64,000 bases of DNA from Cryobacterium sp. PH31-O1. Lineage in GTDB: Bacteria; Actinomycetota; Actinomycetes; Actinomycetales; Microbacteriaceae. Of this stretch, positions 43,879 to 52,556 are shown one piece after another. Position numbers and translations under genes: made by a program. Location of the stretch: the NCBI RefSeq assembly GCF_030063455.1, contig NZ_JASITB010000006.1, forward strand, positions 62,001-126,000. The letters are read 5' to 3'. The notes under the pieces are model-generated. The model saw only the letters and a list, made by a program, of their open reading frames with translations. It searched no databases and was not told the DNA's origin. Positions within the stretch are counted from its first letter, which is position 1; each line of letters starts with the position of its first letter.

Positions 43879-44163
43879 ATGCTTCAAAACCTGACCGGCT
43901 GGCACTTCCTGATCATTCTTGTCGTGATCCTGCTGTTGTTCGGCGCTCCGAAACTGCCAGGGTTGGCCCGCAGCCTCGGCCAGTCGATGAAAATCTTCAA
44001 GAGCGAGATTACGCCGGACCGCACCGAGGACGCCACGCCGGACCGGACCGAGGACGCCACGTCAGACCGGAAATGGACGGGAAAGACCCCCGCCGACCCG
44101 TCTGACCGCTCCAGCGCCGACGCCAGCACCGACTCGAGCGGCCCCCCGAACCCGAAGGCCTAG
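43879..44163 (+). CDS. tatA: Sec-independent translocase subunit TatA
   Basis: A 94-residue TatA. One N-terminal membrane helix ([20 protein letters not shown]) is followed by the amphipathic helix [17 protein letters not shown] and a hydrophilic tail. TatA oligomers form the pore for folded, twin-arginine-tagged proteins. The tail has an in-frame duplication [23 protein letters not shown] at 43879 follows GGGAGATTACGC. It stands directly before tatC; no tatB is seen here. Confidence 0.94.
   Translation: MLQNLTGWHFLIILVVILLLFGAPKLPGLARSLGQSMKIFKSEITPDRTEDATPDRTEDATSDRKWTGKTPADPSDRSSADASTDSSGPPNPKA
44011..44070 (+). repeat. 24-bp tandem repeat inside tatA
   Basis: About two and a half copies of a unit beginning ACGCCGGACCGCACCGAGGA encode the repeated octapeptide TPDRTEDA in the TatA tail. 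Such in-frame slippage repeats vary in number between strains. Confidence 0.8.
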
Positions 44164-44168
44164 ACCAG

Positions 44169-44978
44169 ATGGTTGTGCAGGGTGTGCGCAGCGCCGCGTA
44201 TAAAGGTGAAAACAAAGGCAAGATGTCGCTCGGGCAGCACCTGCTGGAGCTGCGCAAACGACTATTCCTGGCGGCGCTGGGTATTCTGCTCGGGGCGATT
44301 GCCGGCTGGCTGCTGTCGAGTTTCGTCTGGGACGGCCTGCGCGAACCGATCTACGCCATCGTTCGTGCCCAGAACCGCAACGCGCAGATCAACTATCCCG
44401 ATATCACGAGTGCGTTCGACCTTAAACTGCGCATCTCGTTTTACGTGGGGCTAATCGTCTCGAGCCCGGTGTGGCTGTACCAGATCTTCGCTTTTCTCAC
44501 CCCTGGGCTCACCCGCCGGGAGAAGCAGTACACGTTCGGTTTCTTCTTCACGGCCGTACCGCTGTTTTTGACCGGGTGCGCGGCCGGCTGGTACGTGCTT
44601 CCGCACGTGGTCGAGCTCATGACGAGCTTCGCTCCCCGGCAAGATGCCGCGTTCATCAACGCGCAAAACTACTTCGATTTCGTGCTCAAACTCATGATTG
44701 CCATTGGGATTGCGTTCGTGCTGCCGGTATTCATCGTGCTGTTGAACTTCGCCGGGGTAATCAGTGCCCGGTCTATCATCAAGTCCTGGCGGTTAGCGAT
44801 ACTCGTGATCATTCTGTTCACGGCGATCGCGACCCCGGCGGCCGATCTGGTTTCCATGTTCCTGCTCGCCATTCCCATGGTGGTGCTCTATTTCGCCGCT
44901 TACGGCATCGCCGTGCTGCACGATCGTCGCGTCGCTCGGCGCGTTCCCCCGGTCGGTATCGACGGGCTGTTGCTCTGA
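44169..44978 (+). CDS. tatC: Sec-independent translocase subunit TatC
   Basis: A 269-residue six-helix TatC, the receptor for twin-arginine signal peptides. Typical features are MSLGQHLLELRKRLFLAALG, the first periplasmic loop, PVWLYQIFAFLTPGLTRREK and FVLPVFIVLLNFAGVIS. ATG at 44169 starts five bases after the tatA stop, so the two are co-transcribed; an internal ATG at 44223 (MSLGQ) is a second possible start. Confidence 0.96.
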   Translation: MVVQGVRSAAYKGENKGKMSLGQHLLELRKRLFLAALGILLGAIAGWLLSSFVWDGLREPIYAIVRAQNRNAQINYPDITSAFDLKLRISFYVGLIVSSPVWLYQIFAFLTPGLTRREKQYTFGFFFTAVPLFLTGCAAGWYVLPHVVELMTSFAPRQDAAFINAQNYFDFVLKLMIAIGIAFVLPVFIVLLNFAGVISARSIIKSWRLAILVIILFTAIATPAADLVSMFLLAIPMVVLYFAAYGIAVLHDRRVARRVPPVGIDGLLL

Positions 44979-45186
44979 CCCGTCGTCGACGGCCGGCATC
45001 CGCTTGAATGGTGCTCCCTCGCGCCCTAATTAGGTGCGGACCCCGCAATCACTACAAAGTGAGCATAGTTCTTATCGTTTGATTACGTGCCCTGTCCAGC
45101 CTTTCAGAAGATTGCTTTTCGCGGGTAGGTTGCCGGTGTTGCTTCAGACTCACCTGGCATTTTCGCCCATCGATAGGAGAACAAGG

Positions 45187-46143
45187 ATGTTCGATCAGAG
45201 TTTTATTACCAACGCCATCAACCGCAGCGCCGAGAATTCCTCGGACCGCCGAAACTTTCTGCGCGCTGCCGGTGTAGCCGGTTTCGGAGTGGGAGCGGCG
45301 ATGCTCGCCACCGGTGGCCCTGCGCTGGCCGCCGAAGCGGCCGCGGTTCCGGCGGCCGCTCCGAGCGATGCATCTATTCTGAACTTCGCTCTCAACCTGG
45401 AATACCTCGAGGCCGAGTTCTATCTGCGGGCGACGACCGGCAGAGGGCTGCCCGACAACCTGACCACGGGAACCGGCACTCGCGGTGGCGTGACCGGCGG
45501 CCGCATGGTGCACTTCAAGACGGGGATCATCAAGAAGTACGCCGATGAGATCGCCGCCGACGAGAAGGCCCACGTGGCGTTCCTGCGGTCGGCGCTCGGC
45601 AGCGTCGCTGTGTCGCGCCCGGCGATCAACCTCGATGCGAGCTTCACCGCTGCCGCGCAAGCGGCCGGGCTGATCAAGCCAGGACAGAAATTTGACGTCT
45701 ACGCCAATGAGGCGAACTTTCTGTTCGGGGCGTTCATCTTCGAAGACGTCGGAGTTACCGCTTATAAGGGTGCAGCGCCCCTGATCACGAACAAGACCTT
45801 CCTCGAAGCGGCCGCCGGTTTGCTCGCGGTTGAGGCGTACCACGCCGGTGTTATTCGAAGCACGCTCTACGCACTCGGGATCGCGCTTCCCTCGGTCTAC
45901 TCGACCGCGCAGGCCATCTCCGATGTGCGCGACGCCGTCGACGGCCCGACCGATCTCGACCAGGGCATCGGCAACGCGTCGAAGGCCAACCTCGTGCCGA
46001 CCGACGCCAACGGGCTGGCCTACAGCCGTAGTGCGGCCCAGGTGCTCAACATCACCTACCTCAATGCTGCGCCGGTGCGCTCGGGTGGGTTCTTCCCGGC
46101 TGGAGTGAACGGTGTCATCAACATGAGTGGCGCTAACGGCTAA
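45187..46143 (+). CDS. Tat-exported ferritin-like (desiccation-related) protein
   Basis: A 318-residue secreted protein. A twin-arginine signal (SSDRRNFLRAAGVAGFGVGA) ends in an Ala-rich cleavage region near residue 60. The mature part is a ferritin-like four-helix domain (PF13668 type): LEYLEAEFYLRA, DEIAADEKAHVAFLRSALGS and LLAVEAYHAGVIRSTLYALG supply the Glu and ExxH di-metal ligands. Plant and bacterial relatives are linked to desiccation or stress tolerance. ATG at 45187 has AGGAGAACAAGG upstream. It lies about 200 bases downstream of tatAC, a fitting neighbour for a Tat substrate. Confidence 0.9.
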   Translation: MFDQSFITNAINRSAENSSDRRNFLRAAGVAGFGVGAAMLATGGPALAAEAAAVPAAAPSDASILNFALNLEYLEAEFYLRATTGRGLPDNLTTGTGTRGGVTGGRMVHFKTGIIKKYADEIAADEKAHVAFLRSALGSVAVSRPAINLDASFTAAAQAAGLIKPGQKFDVYANEANFLFGAFIFEDVGVTAYKGAAPLITNKTFLEAAAGLLAVEAYHAGVIRSTLYALGIALPSVYSTAQAISDVRDAVDGPTDLDQGIGNASKANLVPTDANGLAYSRSAAQVLNITYLNAAPVRSGGFFPAGVNGVINMSGANG

Positions 46144-46237
46144 ACACCGACGTCGAAGGGCGCGGGAGTTGCGCGGGAGGCGGACGGAACTCCCGCGCAC
46201 TGGCGCAGGTCGAGGGTAGCGTGTGGCGCTAGCGCCG

Positions 46238-46359
46238 CGCCCACCGATCGCCTGCTGCTGGCCGGCGGAATGTGCACCCACAGGGTGTCGGTGACCAACC
46301 TGGACGAGGTCGATGACGAGCTCCTTGGCTGGCTGCGCGCCGCGTACGAAGGCAACTGA
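46238..46359 (+). pseudogene. C-terminal stump of a DUF5655-like protein
   Basis: The frame ending TGA at 46357-46359 encodes CTHRVSVTNLDEVDDELLGW LRAAYEGN, which resembles the C-terminal end of DUF5655-type proteins. There is no upstream coding continuation: the preceding 90 bases follow the ferritin-like stop directly. I read it as a fragment left by deletion. Confidence 0.5.
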
Positions 46360-46369
46360 CGGGGGCATC

Positions 46370-46512
46370 ACGGCGCGACTGAGGCGCACGCTTATGCGCA
46401 TGCCGGTGCTGCTGTACCGACGCAGCAACGGGCGCATCGGCGGCCGGATTCGCGGAGTATCGGTGCTGCTGCTCACCGTGCCCGGTCGCAAGACCGGCAC
46501 CCAGCGGGTCAG
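46370..46512 (+). pseudogene. N-terminal stump of a deazaflavin (F420)-dependent nitroreductase-family protein
   Basis: The frame encodes LRRTLMRMPVLLYRR then IRGVSVLLLTVPGRKTG TQRV, matching the start of the F420/deazaflavin-dependent nitroreductase (DDN) family, where VLLTTxGRKTG is the cofactor-binding turn. The match stops at about 46512, exactly where the convergent molybdoenzyme gene ends, so the rest has been deleted. The join with the preceding stump marks a rearrangement point. Confidence 0.55.
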
Positions 46513-48089
46513 CCCGAGACGGACACCGAGATTTCGTGCAGTCCGGTGGCTCCGTTGGGGGCGACGTCGGCGGTGGCCGACGTTTGAACGAGGCCCGCGG
46601 CATCCGTTGCCCGCACCTTCAGACGGTGGTCTCCGGCGCTCGCGTCGTTCCAGGTGTATGCCCACTGCCGCCAGGTATCGACCGAGATCGCGTCGGCGAG
46701 GGTGGCGTCTCGCCACGGACCGTCGTCGATCTGCACGGCGACGGCGCTGACGCCGACGTGTTGGGACCAGGCGACGCCCGCGATGACGACCGAGCCGGCG
46801 GGAACCGAGGTGCCCTGGCGGGGCACGTCGATGCGCGAGGAGAGCTTGACCGGTCCCAGTTCGGACCAGCCGCGCGGAGTCCAGTAGCCCTGTTCCTGGT
46901 CGAACCGGGTGAGCTTAAGCTCTACCACCCACTTCGTCGCCGAGACGTAGCCGTACAGGCCGGGCACGACCATTCGCACCGGGTAGCCGTGTTCCAGGGG
47001 AAGCGGTTCACCGTTCATTCCGACGGCGAGAATGGCGTTGCGGCCGTCGGTGAGCGCCTCGATCGGGGTGCCGGCGGTGAAGCCGTCCTGGCTGGTGGAG
47101 AGCACCATGTCGGCACCGCTCGTTGGCCCGGCGCGGGCCAACAGCTTGCGGATCGGGTAGCCGAGCCAGGTGGCGTTGCCGATCAGGTCGCCGCCGACGT
47201 AGTTGGACACGCAGGCCAGGGTGGTCGTGCTCTCCTCGAGCGGCAGTGCGAGCAGTTCGGCGAAGTCGATCTCGATCTCGTTCTCGACCATCCCGGTGAT
47301 TTTAAGCCGCCAGGTGGTGGGGTCGATGCGCGGCACGCTCAGGGCAGTGTCGATGCGGTAGAAGTCGGCGTTTGGAGTGATCAGCGGGGTGATTCCCGCT
47401 ACGTCCAGGCTCGCGCCGGCCGGTATCGCGGCCTGGCGAACGGATGCCGCGGGCAGCGTGAACAGTGCGCGCGCGGCATCCGCTGCCCGGGTGGCTGCGG
47501 CGCTGAGCTGGCCGCCAGCCAGGGCGAGCAGGCCGATACCCGCGGTGATGCCGGTGTAGACCAGAAAGCGGCGGCGGTCGGGACCGGGTGCAGCCTCGGC
47601 TGGTGGCTGGGGACGCGGCAGTCGGGTGGTCAGAAAGGTCAGCGCGATGGCCGCTGCGCCCATGGCCACGACGGCCGGCACAGCGTCAAGGGTGGAGGCG
47701 CTGGAACGGGACAGCGCCGCGAACAGGGCGATCGCGCCGATGAGTACCACCAGCAGGCGGCCGAATGGCGGGCGGCGACTCTCGAGGATGCCGGCGAGAG
47801 CGGCGAGCAGAAGGAGCACGAGCACGATGGTCACGATCAGCACGATTTTGTCGGCCGTGCCGAACAGACCGATCACGAGTTCTTTGACGGCGGCCGGAAC
47901 AATGTCGATGACGAGGGCGCCGACGGTGAGCACCGGGCTCGCGCCGGGGGCGATCCACGCGGCGGTCAACTCGGCCAGGCCAAGGCCGCCGAGGGCGGCG
48001 GCGAGACCGGCGGCCGCCGGGCGCCAGACCCGCCGCGCCACGGGGGCGCGCTGCCGGGTCGGGGTGCTCAACGGAACGGGGGAGGCCAT
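46509..48089 (-). CDS. Membrane-anchored sulfite-oxidase-family molybdopterin oxidoreductase
   Basis: A 526-residue protein. Four to five N-terminal membrane helices (residues about 20-155) precede a twin-arginine-like segment GPDRRRFLVYTGITAG and a second hydrophobic stretch, then an extracellular sulfite oxidase-like domain. The molybdenum-coordinating Cys is in TTTLACVSNYVGGDLIGNA, with pterin-binding segments GYPVRMVVPGLYGYVSATKW and a C-terminal dimerisation domain. Likely a YedY/sulfite oxidase-like reductase or oxidase at the outer membrane face; the substrate is unknown. Tat export from the nearby tatAC would be needed. Confidence 0.9.
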   Translation of the reverse strand: MASPVPLSTPTRQRAPVARRVWRPAAAGLAAALGGLGLAELTAAWIAPGASPVLTVGALVIDIVPAAVKELVIGLFGTADKIVLIVTIVLVLLLLAALAGILESRRPPFGRLLVVLIGAIALFAALSRSSASTLDAVPAVVAMGAAAIALTFLTTRLPRPQPPAEAAPGPDRRRFLVYTGITAGIGLLALAGGQLSAAATRAADAARALFTLPAASVRQAAIPAGASLDVAGITPLITPNADFYRIDTALSVPRIDPTTWRLKITGMVENEIEIDFAELLALPLEESTTTLACVSNYVGGDLIGNATWLGYPIRKLLARAGPTSGADMVLSTSQDGFTAGTPIEALTDGRNAILAVGMNGEPLPLEHGYPVRMVVPGLYGYVSATKWVVELKLTRFDQEQGYWTPRGWSELGPVKLSSRIDVPRQGTSVPAGSVVIAGVAWSQHVGVSAVAVQIDDGPWRDATLADAISVDTWRQWAYTWNDASAGDHRLKVRATDAAGLVQTSATADVAPNGATGLHEISVSVSG

Positions 48090-48295
48090 GCCGCCAGCCT
48101 AGAACGGACGGCTGGGATTAGCATCCGGTGAGGGTCCTCGGCCCATTTCGTCAGACATCCGTCACATCTTGAGGCTGTGCTGGTGGTGGCGGATTCAAGT
48201 AATTGCCCTGAATCTGAAGGATTTGGGTCGGAAAAGGCGCTTTCGCAGTTGGATTTTCTGAACTAGCCACCGTGGGGCGCGGGTGGGGGGAGGCG

Positions 48296-48318
48296 TTCGG
48301 CGGGCGGGCACCGCCGAA
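48296..48318. repeat. 8-bp inverted repeat upstream of the DUF3516 helicase gene
   Basis: TTCGGCGG (48296-48303) and CCGCCGAA (48311-48318) with a 7-base spacer, 22 bases before the start codon. It may be an operator or a leader hairpin. Confidence 0.5.
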
Positions 48319-48339
48319 GTAGTGCAGTCTTGAGGGACT

Positions 48340-50838
48340 ATGTCTGTGCTTGAACGCCTCGAAAACGAATCCGACCCCGACGTTCTCTTCGAGGCGTTCG
48401 AAAGCTGGGCGACGGAGCAGGGTTTGACGCTCTATCCCGCCCAGGAGGAAGCGGTCATCGAGATCGTTTCGGGAGCCAACCTCATCTTGAGCACCCCGAC
48501 CGGAACGGGAAAGTCGCTCGTGGCCGTCGGCGCGCACTTCGCGGCGCTCTCGGCCGGCAAGCGCAGCTTCTACACCGCCCCGATCAAGGCCCTGGTGAGT
48601 GAGAAGTTTTTCGCGCTGGTCGAAACCTTCGGTGCCGCGAACGTCGGCATGATGACCGGCGACTCGAGCGTCAACGCCGACGCCCCGATCATTTGCTGTA
48701 CCGCCGAAATCCTGGCCAATCTCGCGCTGCGAAACGGCGAAGACACCGAGGTTGACCTCGTTGTCATGGACGAGTTTCACTTTTACGGCGACCCCGACCG
48801 CGGCTGGGCCTGGCAGGTGCCGCTGCTGCTGTTACCGCGGGTGCAGTTCATTCTCATGTCGGCCACCCTCGGCGATGTGAAATTCATCAGCGATGACCTC
48901 ACCCGGCGCACCGGGCGGCCCACGGCCGTGGTCACCGGGGTGGAGCGTCCTGTTCCGCTCAGCTACTACTACGAGCAGACGCCGGTGCACGAAACCGTCG
49001 AGGAGCTGCTGCACACCGACAAAGCGCCGGTGTACATTGTGCACTTCTCCCAAGCGGCCGCCCTCGAACGAGCCCAGGCGCTCGCCAGTGCCAAGGTCGC
49101 CACCCGGGAACAGCGCTCTGTCATCGCCGAACTGATCGGTGAGTTTCGGTTCACTACGAGCTTCGGCAAGACCCTGTCGCGGCTCATCCGCATGGGTATC
49201 GGCGTGCACCACGCCGGTATGCTGCCGAAATACCGGCGGCTGGTGGAGCAGCTCGCCCAGCGCGGTTACCTGCGCGTGATCTGCGGCACAGACACCCTCG
49301 GCGTCGGTATCAACGTGCCCATTCGCACCGTGTTGTTCACCGCCCTGACCAAATATGACGGCGTGAAAATGCGTCAGGTGAATGTGCGCGAGTTCCACCA
49401 GATCGCCGGGCGGGCCGGACGGGCCGGCTACGACACCGCCGGGACCGTGGTCATCCAGGCGCCGGAGCATGAGAGCGACAACCTCAAAGCCATCGAGAAG
49501 GCCGGCGACGACCCGAAGAAAAAGCGCAAAATCGTGCGCAAGAAGGCGCCGGACGGTTTCGTGTCCTGGGGTGAACCGAGCTTTCGCCGCCTGGTCGATG
49601 CCGAGCCTGAAACTCTGTCATCGAGCATGCAGATGACCGCGGCGATGCTCATCAATGTGATCGGGCGCGGCGGCGATGCCTTCGCCCACGTGCACTCGCT
49701 CGTGTTCGACAACCACGAACCGTGGCGGCGCCAGTTGGTGTTGGCCCGGCGTGCGCTGGGCATTTACAAGACCCTGCGCGAAGCCGGCATCGTGGAGCAG
49801 AGCGCGAGCGGCAGCATCCGCTTGACCGTTGACCTGCAGGCCAACTTCGCCTTGAACCAGCCGCTCTCGCCGTTCGCCCTGGCCGCTTTCGAGCTGCTTG
49901 ACCCGGAGTCGCCCACCTACTCCCTCGACATGATCTCGATTCTGGAGTCGACCCTCGACGACCCCCGGCCCGTGCTCATGGGGCAACAATTCGCCGCCAG
50001 GGGTGAGGCCGTGAACGCGATGAAGCGTGACGGCATCGAATACGACGAGCGGATGGCGCTGCTCGAGGAGATCACGCACCCCAAGCCACTCGAAGAGCTG
50101 TTGAACTACACCTTCGAGACCTACAAAGCCTCCCAGCCGTGGATCGCCGACTTTGAGCTTCGGCCGAAAGCCGTCGTGCGGGACATGTACGAGCGGGCCA
50201 TGTCGTTCGGTGAATTCATCGCGTTCTACAAACTCGCCCGCAGCGAGGGCGTCGTTCTGCGCTACCTGTCCGACGCCTATCGCGCGGCGCGGCAGACTAT
50301 CCCGGATGAAGCCAAGAACGAAGACCTGCTCGACCTCATCGAGTGGCTCGGTGAACTCGTGAGACAGGTGGACTCGAGCCTGCTCGACGAGTGGGAGGAA
50401 CTGCTGCATCCCGACCTCGCCGCACACGAGGCCGAAGCGCACGCCATCCTGCCGCCCCCGCCGCGCCGGCTCACCACCAATGTTCGGGCCTTTCGCATTC
50501 TGGTGCGCAACGAGTTGTTCCGCCGGGTGCAGCTGGCCGCGCTCGAGCATTACGACGAGCTCGGTGAGCTCGATCGTGAGCACGGCTACTCGGCCGATGG
50601 CTGGGCCGACGCCATGGATGGCTACTTCGCCGAGCACGATCAGGTGCTCACGGGCGGCAACGCGCGCAGCTCCGACCTGCTGATGATCGAGGAGGGCGCC
50701 GAAGAGTGGACGGTACGCCAGATTCTCGACGACCCGGCCGGCGACCATGACTGGGGCATCAGCGCGAGCGTGAACCTCGCCGACTCCGATGACCTCGGCG
50801 CGGCGGTCATTCGTGTCACCGGGGTGAATCGGCTCTAA
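48340..50838 (+). CDS. DEAD/DEAH-box (Ski2-like) helicase of the DUF3516 group
   Basis: An 832-residue superfamily 2 helicase. Motif I is STPTGTGKSLVA, II DEFHFYGDPDRGWAW (DEFH box), III LMSATLGD, V GTDTLGVGINVPIRTVLFTA and VI QIAGRAGRAGYD. Ski2-like helicases unwind RNA or structured nucleic acid; the C-terminal 400 residues form the DUF3516 domain specific to actinobacterial members. ATG at 48340 follows TTGAGGGACT. The 250-base upstream gap shows no other gene. Confidence 0.93.
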   Translation: MSVLERLENESDPDVLFEAFESWATEQGLTLYPAQEEAVIEIVSGANLILSTPTGTGKSLVAVGAHFAALSAGKRSFYTAPIKALVSEKFFALVETFGAANVGMMTGDSSVNADAPIICCTAEILANLALRNGEDTEVDLVVMDEFHFYGDPDRGWAWQVPLLLLPRVQFILMSATLGDVKFISDDLTRRTGRPTAVVTGVERPVPLSYYYEQTPVHETVEELLHTDKAPVYIVHFSQAAALERAQALASAKVATREQRSVIAELIGEFRFTTSFGKTLSRLIRMGIGVHHAGMLPKYRRLVEQLAQRGYLRVICGTDTLGVGINVPIRTVLFTALTKYDGVKMRQVNVREFHQIAGRAGRAGYDTAGTVVIQAPEHESDNLKAIEKAGDDPKKKRKIVRKKAPDGFVSWGEPSFRRLVDAEPETLSSSMQMTAAMLINVIGRGGDAFAHVHSLVFDNHEPWRRQLVLARRALGIYKTLREAGIVEQSASGSIRLTVDLQANFALNQPLSPFALAAFELLDPESPTYSLDMISILESTLDDPRPVLMGQQFAARGEAVNAMKRDGIEYDERMALLEEITHPKPLEELLNYTFETYKASQPWIADFELRPKAVVRDMYERAMSFGEFIAFYKLARSEGVVLRYLSDAYRAARQTIPDEAKNEDLLDLIEWLGELVRQVDSSLLDEWEELLHPDLAAHEAEAHAILPPPPRRLTTNVRAFRILVRNELFRRVQLAALEHYDELGELDREHGYSADGWADAMDGYFAEHDQVLTGGNARSSDLLMIEEGAEEWTVRQILDDPAGDHDWGISASVNLADSDDLGAAVIRVTGVNRL

Positions 50839-50875
50839 CGCTCCGGCGGGCGCGCTCATCCGCTGTCGTTGAGCG

Positions 50876-51856
50876 CTACCGGCCGGGCGTGCTCAGCGGT
50901 GCCGAAGCGTCGGCGGTCCACTCGTTGAGCGAGCCGTCGTAGATCGATACGTGCTCGTTGCCGGCGCGGATGAGCGCGAGAGCGCTTGCAGCGGCGGCGA
51001 TACCGCCGCCACAGTAAGTGACGAGGTGACCGGATGACCCGACCGCCGCGACAGCCGGGGCGATCGTCGCACTGAGCTGGTCCCCGCGCAGGAACGCATT
51101 CGTGGCGGGATCAACGAGCGCCGCGGCGGGCAGACTGATGCTGCCGGGGATGTGCCCGGCGCGCGGGCGTGCGCCGGCCGTTCCGGCGAATTCCGCCGAC
51201 GGCAGCGAGCAGACGAGGGCGGCATCCGCTTCACCGTCAACGATCGACTCGACGAAATTCTTGTCGACCCACAGCTCAGGGCGCTCTGTGGCCGTGAATC
51301 GGCCGACGGCCCGCGGGCGAGTTCCGCCGGTGGAGAAAGGACGCGTTTCGGCATGCCACTTAGCGAGACCGCCGTCGAGTACGGCGACATCGTCATAGCC
51401 GAACGACCGGAACAGCCACCAGATGCGCGCCGCCCACTGGCCGAGAACGGCGTCGTAGACGATGACGGTTGTGCCATTGTCAATACCGACGGATGCCGCG
51501 GCCGCCTCAAACAGCAAAGCGTTCGGCCGGGAGAACTCAAATTTACCGGCCGGGTCGGAGAAGACGTCGAACAGGTCGGCGAAGACTGCGCCGGGAATGT
51601 GCCCCTTGGTGAGGTAGTCGTCACGCCCGCTGAGGTAGCGTGGCCCAGATTCTGAGGGTGCCAGTGCGAACACCGTGGCGTCGAGAATCACCAAATGATC
51701 AGAACCGAGGTGATCGGCCAGCCATTGGGTCGAGACAACGGGCCTGGAAACACCCGGGCTGGAAGCACCCGGGCTGGAAACACCGCGGCTCGCGATACCG
51801 TGGTTCGAAACACGGGGGCTCGAGGCTGCGGGCGAAGACGGAACGGGTGAACTCAT
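50876..51856 (-). CDS. Two-domain rhodanese sulfurtransferase
   Basis: A 326-residue sulfurtransferase (thiosulfate or 3-mercaptopyruvate type) with an inactive N-terminal rhodanese domain (about 45-180; GHIPGAVFADLFDVFSD, YDAVLGQWAARIWWLFRSFG) and an active C-terminal one, whose catalytic loop is TYCGGGIAAAA with the Cys nucleophile. Transfers sulfane sulfur to cyanide or thiols. The first about 40 residues are a low-complexity Ser/Pro/Gly stretch built from a 15-bp repeat, so the functional start may be nearer RPVVSTQWL. Confidence 0.92.
   Translation of the reverse strand: MSSPVPSSPAASSPRVSNHGIASRGVSSPGASSPGVSRPVVSTQWLADHLGSDHLVILDATVFALAPSESGPRYLSGRDDYLTKGHIPGAVFADLFDVFSDPAGKFEFSRPNALLFEAAAASVGIDNGTTVIVYDAVLGQWAARIWWLFRSFGYDDVAVLDGGLAKWHAETRPFSTGGTRPRAVGRFTATERPELWVDKNFVESIVDGEADAALVCSLPSAEFAGTAGARPRAGHIPGSISLPAAALVDPATNAFLRGDQLSATIAPAVAAVGSSGHLVTYCGGGIAAAASALALIRAGNEHVSIYDGSLNEWTADASAPLSTPGR
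51747..51830. repeat. Degenerate 15-bp minisatellite in the rhodanese N-terminus
   Basis: About five head-to-tail copies of a 15-base unit related to AAACACCCGGGCTGG, in frame with the rhodanese gene on the minus strand, encode Ser-Pro-Gly-Val-Ser-type pentapeptides. Copies toward 51830 are more diverged. Confidence 0.75.
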
Positions 51857-51951
51857 GGTTCAAGGCTAACGGGGGCCACCGACACGGGGCGGAATCGGCG
51901 TCGGTGCGAGTCATTCGGCGACACACGCACCCGCTGCACTTCCACGGCTGG

Positions 51952-52440
51952 CTACCGGGTCGCGGTCCAGTCCAGGTTGATGATCTGGTTGATGTAGATG
52001 TTCTCGCCGAGCCCGGGCACCGAGGGGTTCATGGTCAGCATCAGCTGCACCGGAACGTTGAATCGTTGCGCGATGTCGAAGAATGCATCGCCCTCCACGA
52101 CCGTGTAGGTGAGCAGGGCTCCCGCACCGTCAGAGGTCGTGGTGCCACGGGCCCCCGGGGTGCTGCCGAGGTCCGCGGCCGGTCCCTGCGGCAGCGGTAC
52201 CGGTTCCGCGTTGGGAACGAGATCGGGCACTTGGGGGTTGGGAATGAGCGCCGCTTCCTCGGTCGGTGACGGGGACGGCGTGGGGGTCGGAGTCGGGCTC
52301 GGTGTCGGCGTAGGAGTGACGCTCGGCGTGATGGTCACTGTGACCGCTGGCGCCGGTTCGCCGGCGCAACCGGCTACCGTCACGAGAAGGAGAGCGGCAA
52401 CGATTATGCCCCACGGGCGTCGTGCGAGTGAGCTGCGAAT
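51952..52440 (-). CDS. LysM-domain lipoprotein, apparently starting at an ATT codon
   Basis: A 162-residue lipoprotein if read from ATT at 52440. Translation gives [20 protein letters not shown], a textbook lipoprotein signal with the lipid-modified Cys at about residue 25. A Pro-Thr-Ser linker ([18 protein letters not shown]) follows, then one LysM peptidoglycan-binding domain ([20 protein letters not shown] ... NQIINL). No ATG, GTG, TTG or CTG lies in frame between the upstream TGA and the hydrophobic core; the first GTG (52383) would leave only five residues before the Cys. GAGAAAGGG sits seven bases before the ATT. Confidence 0.75.
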   Translation of the reverse strand: MRSSLARRPWGIIVAALLLVTVAGCAGEPAPAVTVTITPSVTPTPTPSPTPTPTPSPSPTEEAALIPNPQVPDLVPNAEPVPLPQGPAADLGSTPGARGTTTSDGAGALLTYTVVEGDAFFDIAQRFNVPVQLMLTMNPSVPGLGENIYINQIINLDWTATR

Positions 52441-52556
52441 GGTTCAACCCTTTCTCAAAGGCGCACGGCAACCTCGTCGATGCATGCGTTCAGCTAGTTT
52501 AGGCCGACAAGGTGGCGCAACATCCATGCGGACTACCCACGTTCAGGGGTGCTGAG

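Noticed and set aside
45052..46716. 554-codon leftward frame over the ferritin-like gene
   Set aside because: Antisense to a gene with clear Tat signal and ferritin motifs; Arg-rich and motif-free.
52130..52471. A programmed frameshift joining the LysM gene to an upstream TTG/ATG frame
   Set aside because: The other frame gives no signal peptide and no slippery sequence is visible; an ATT start explains the gene more simply.
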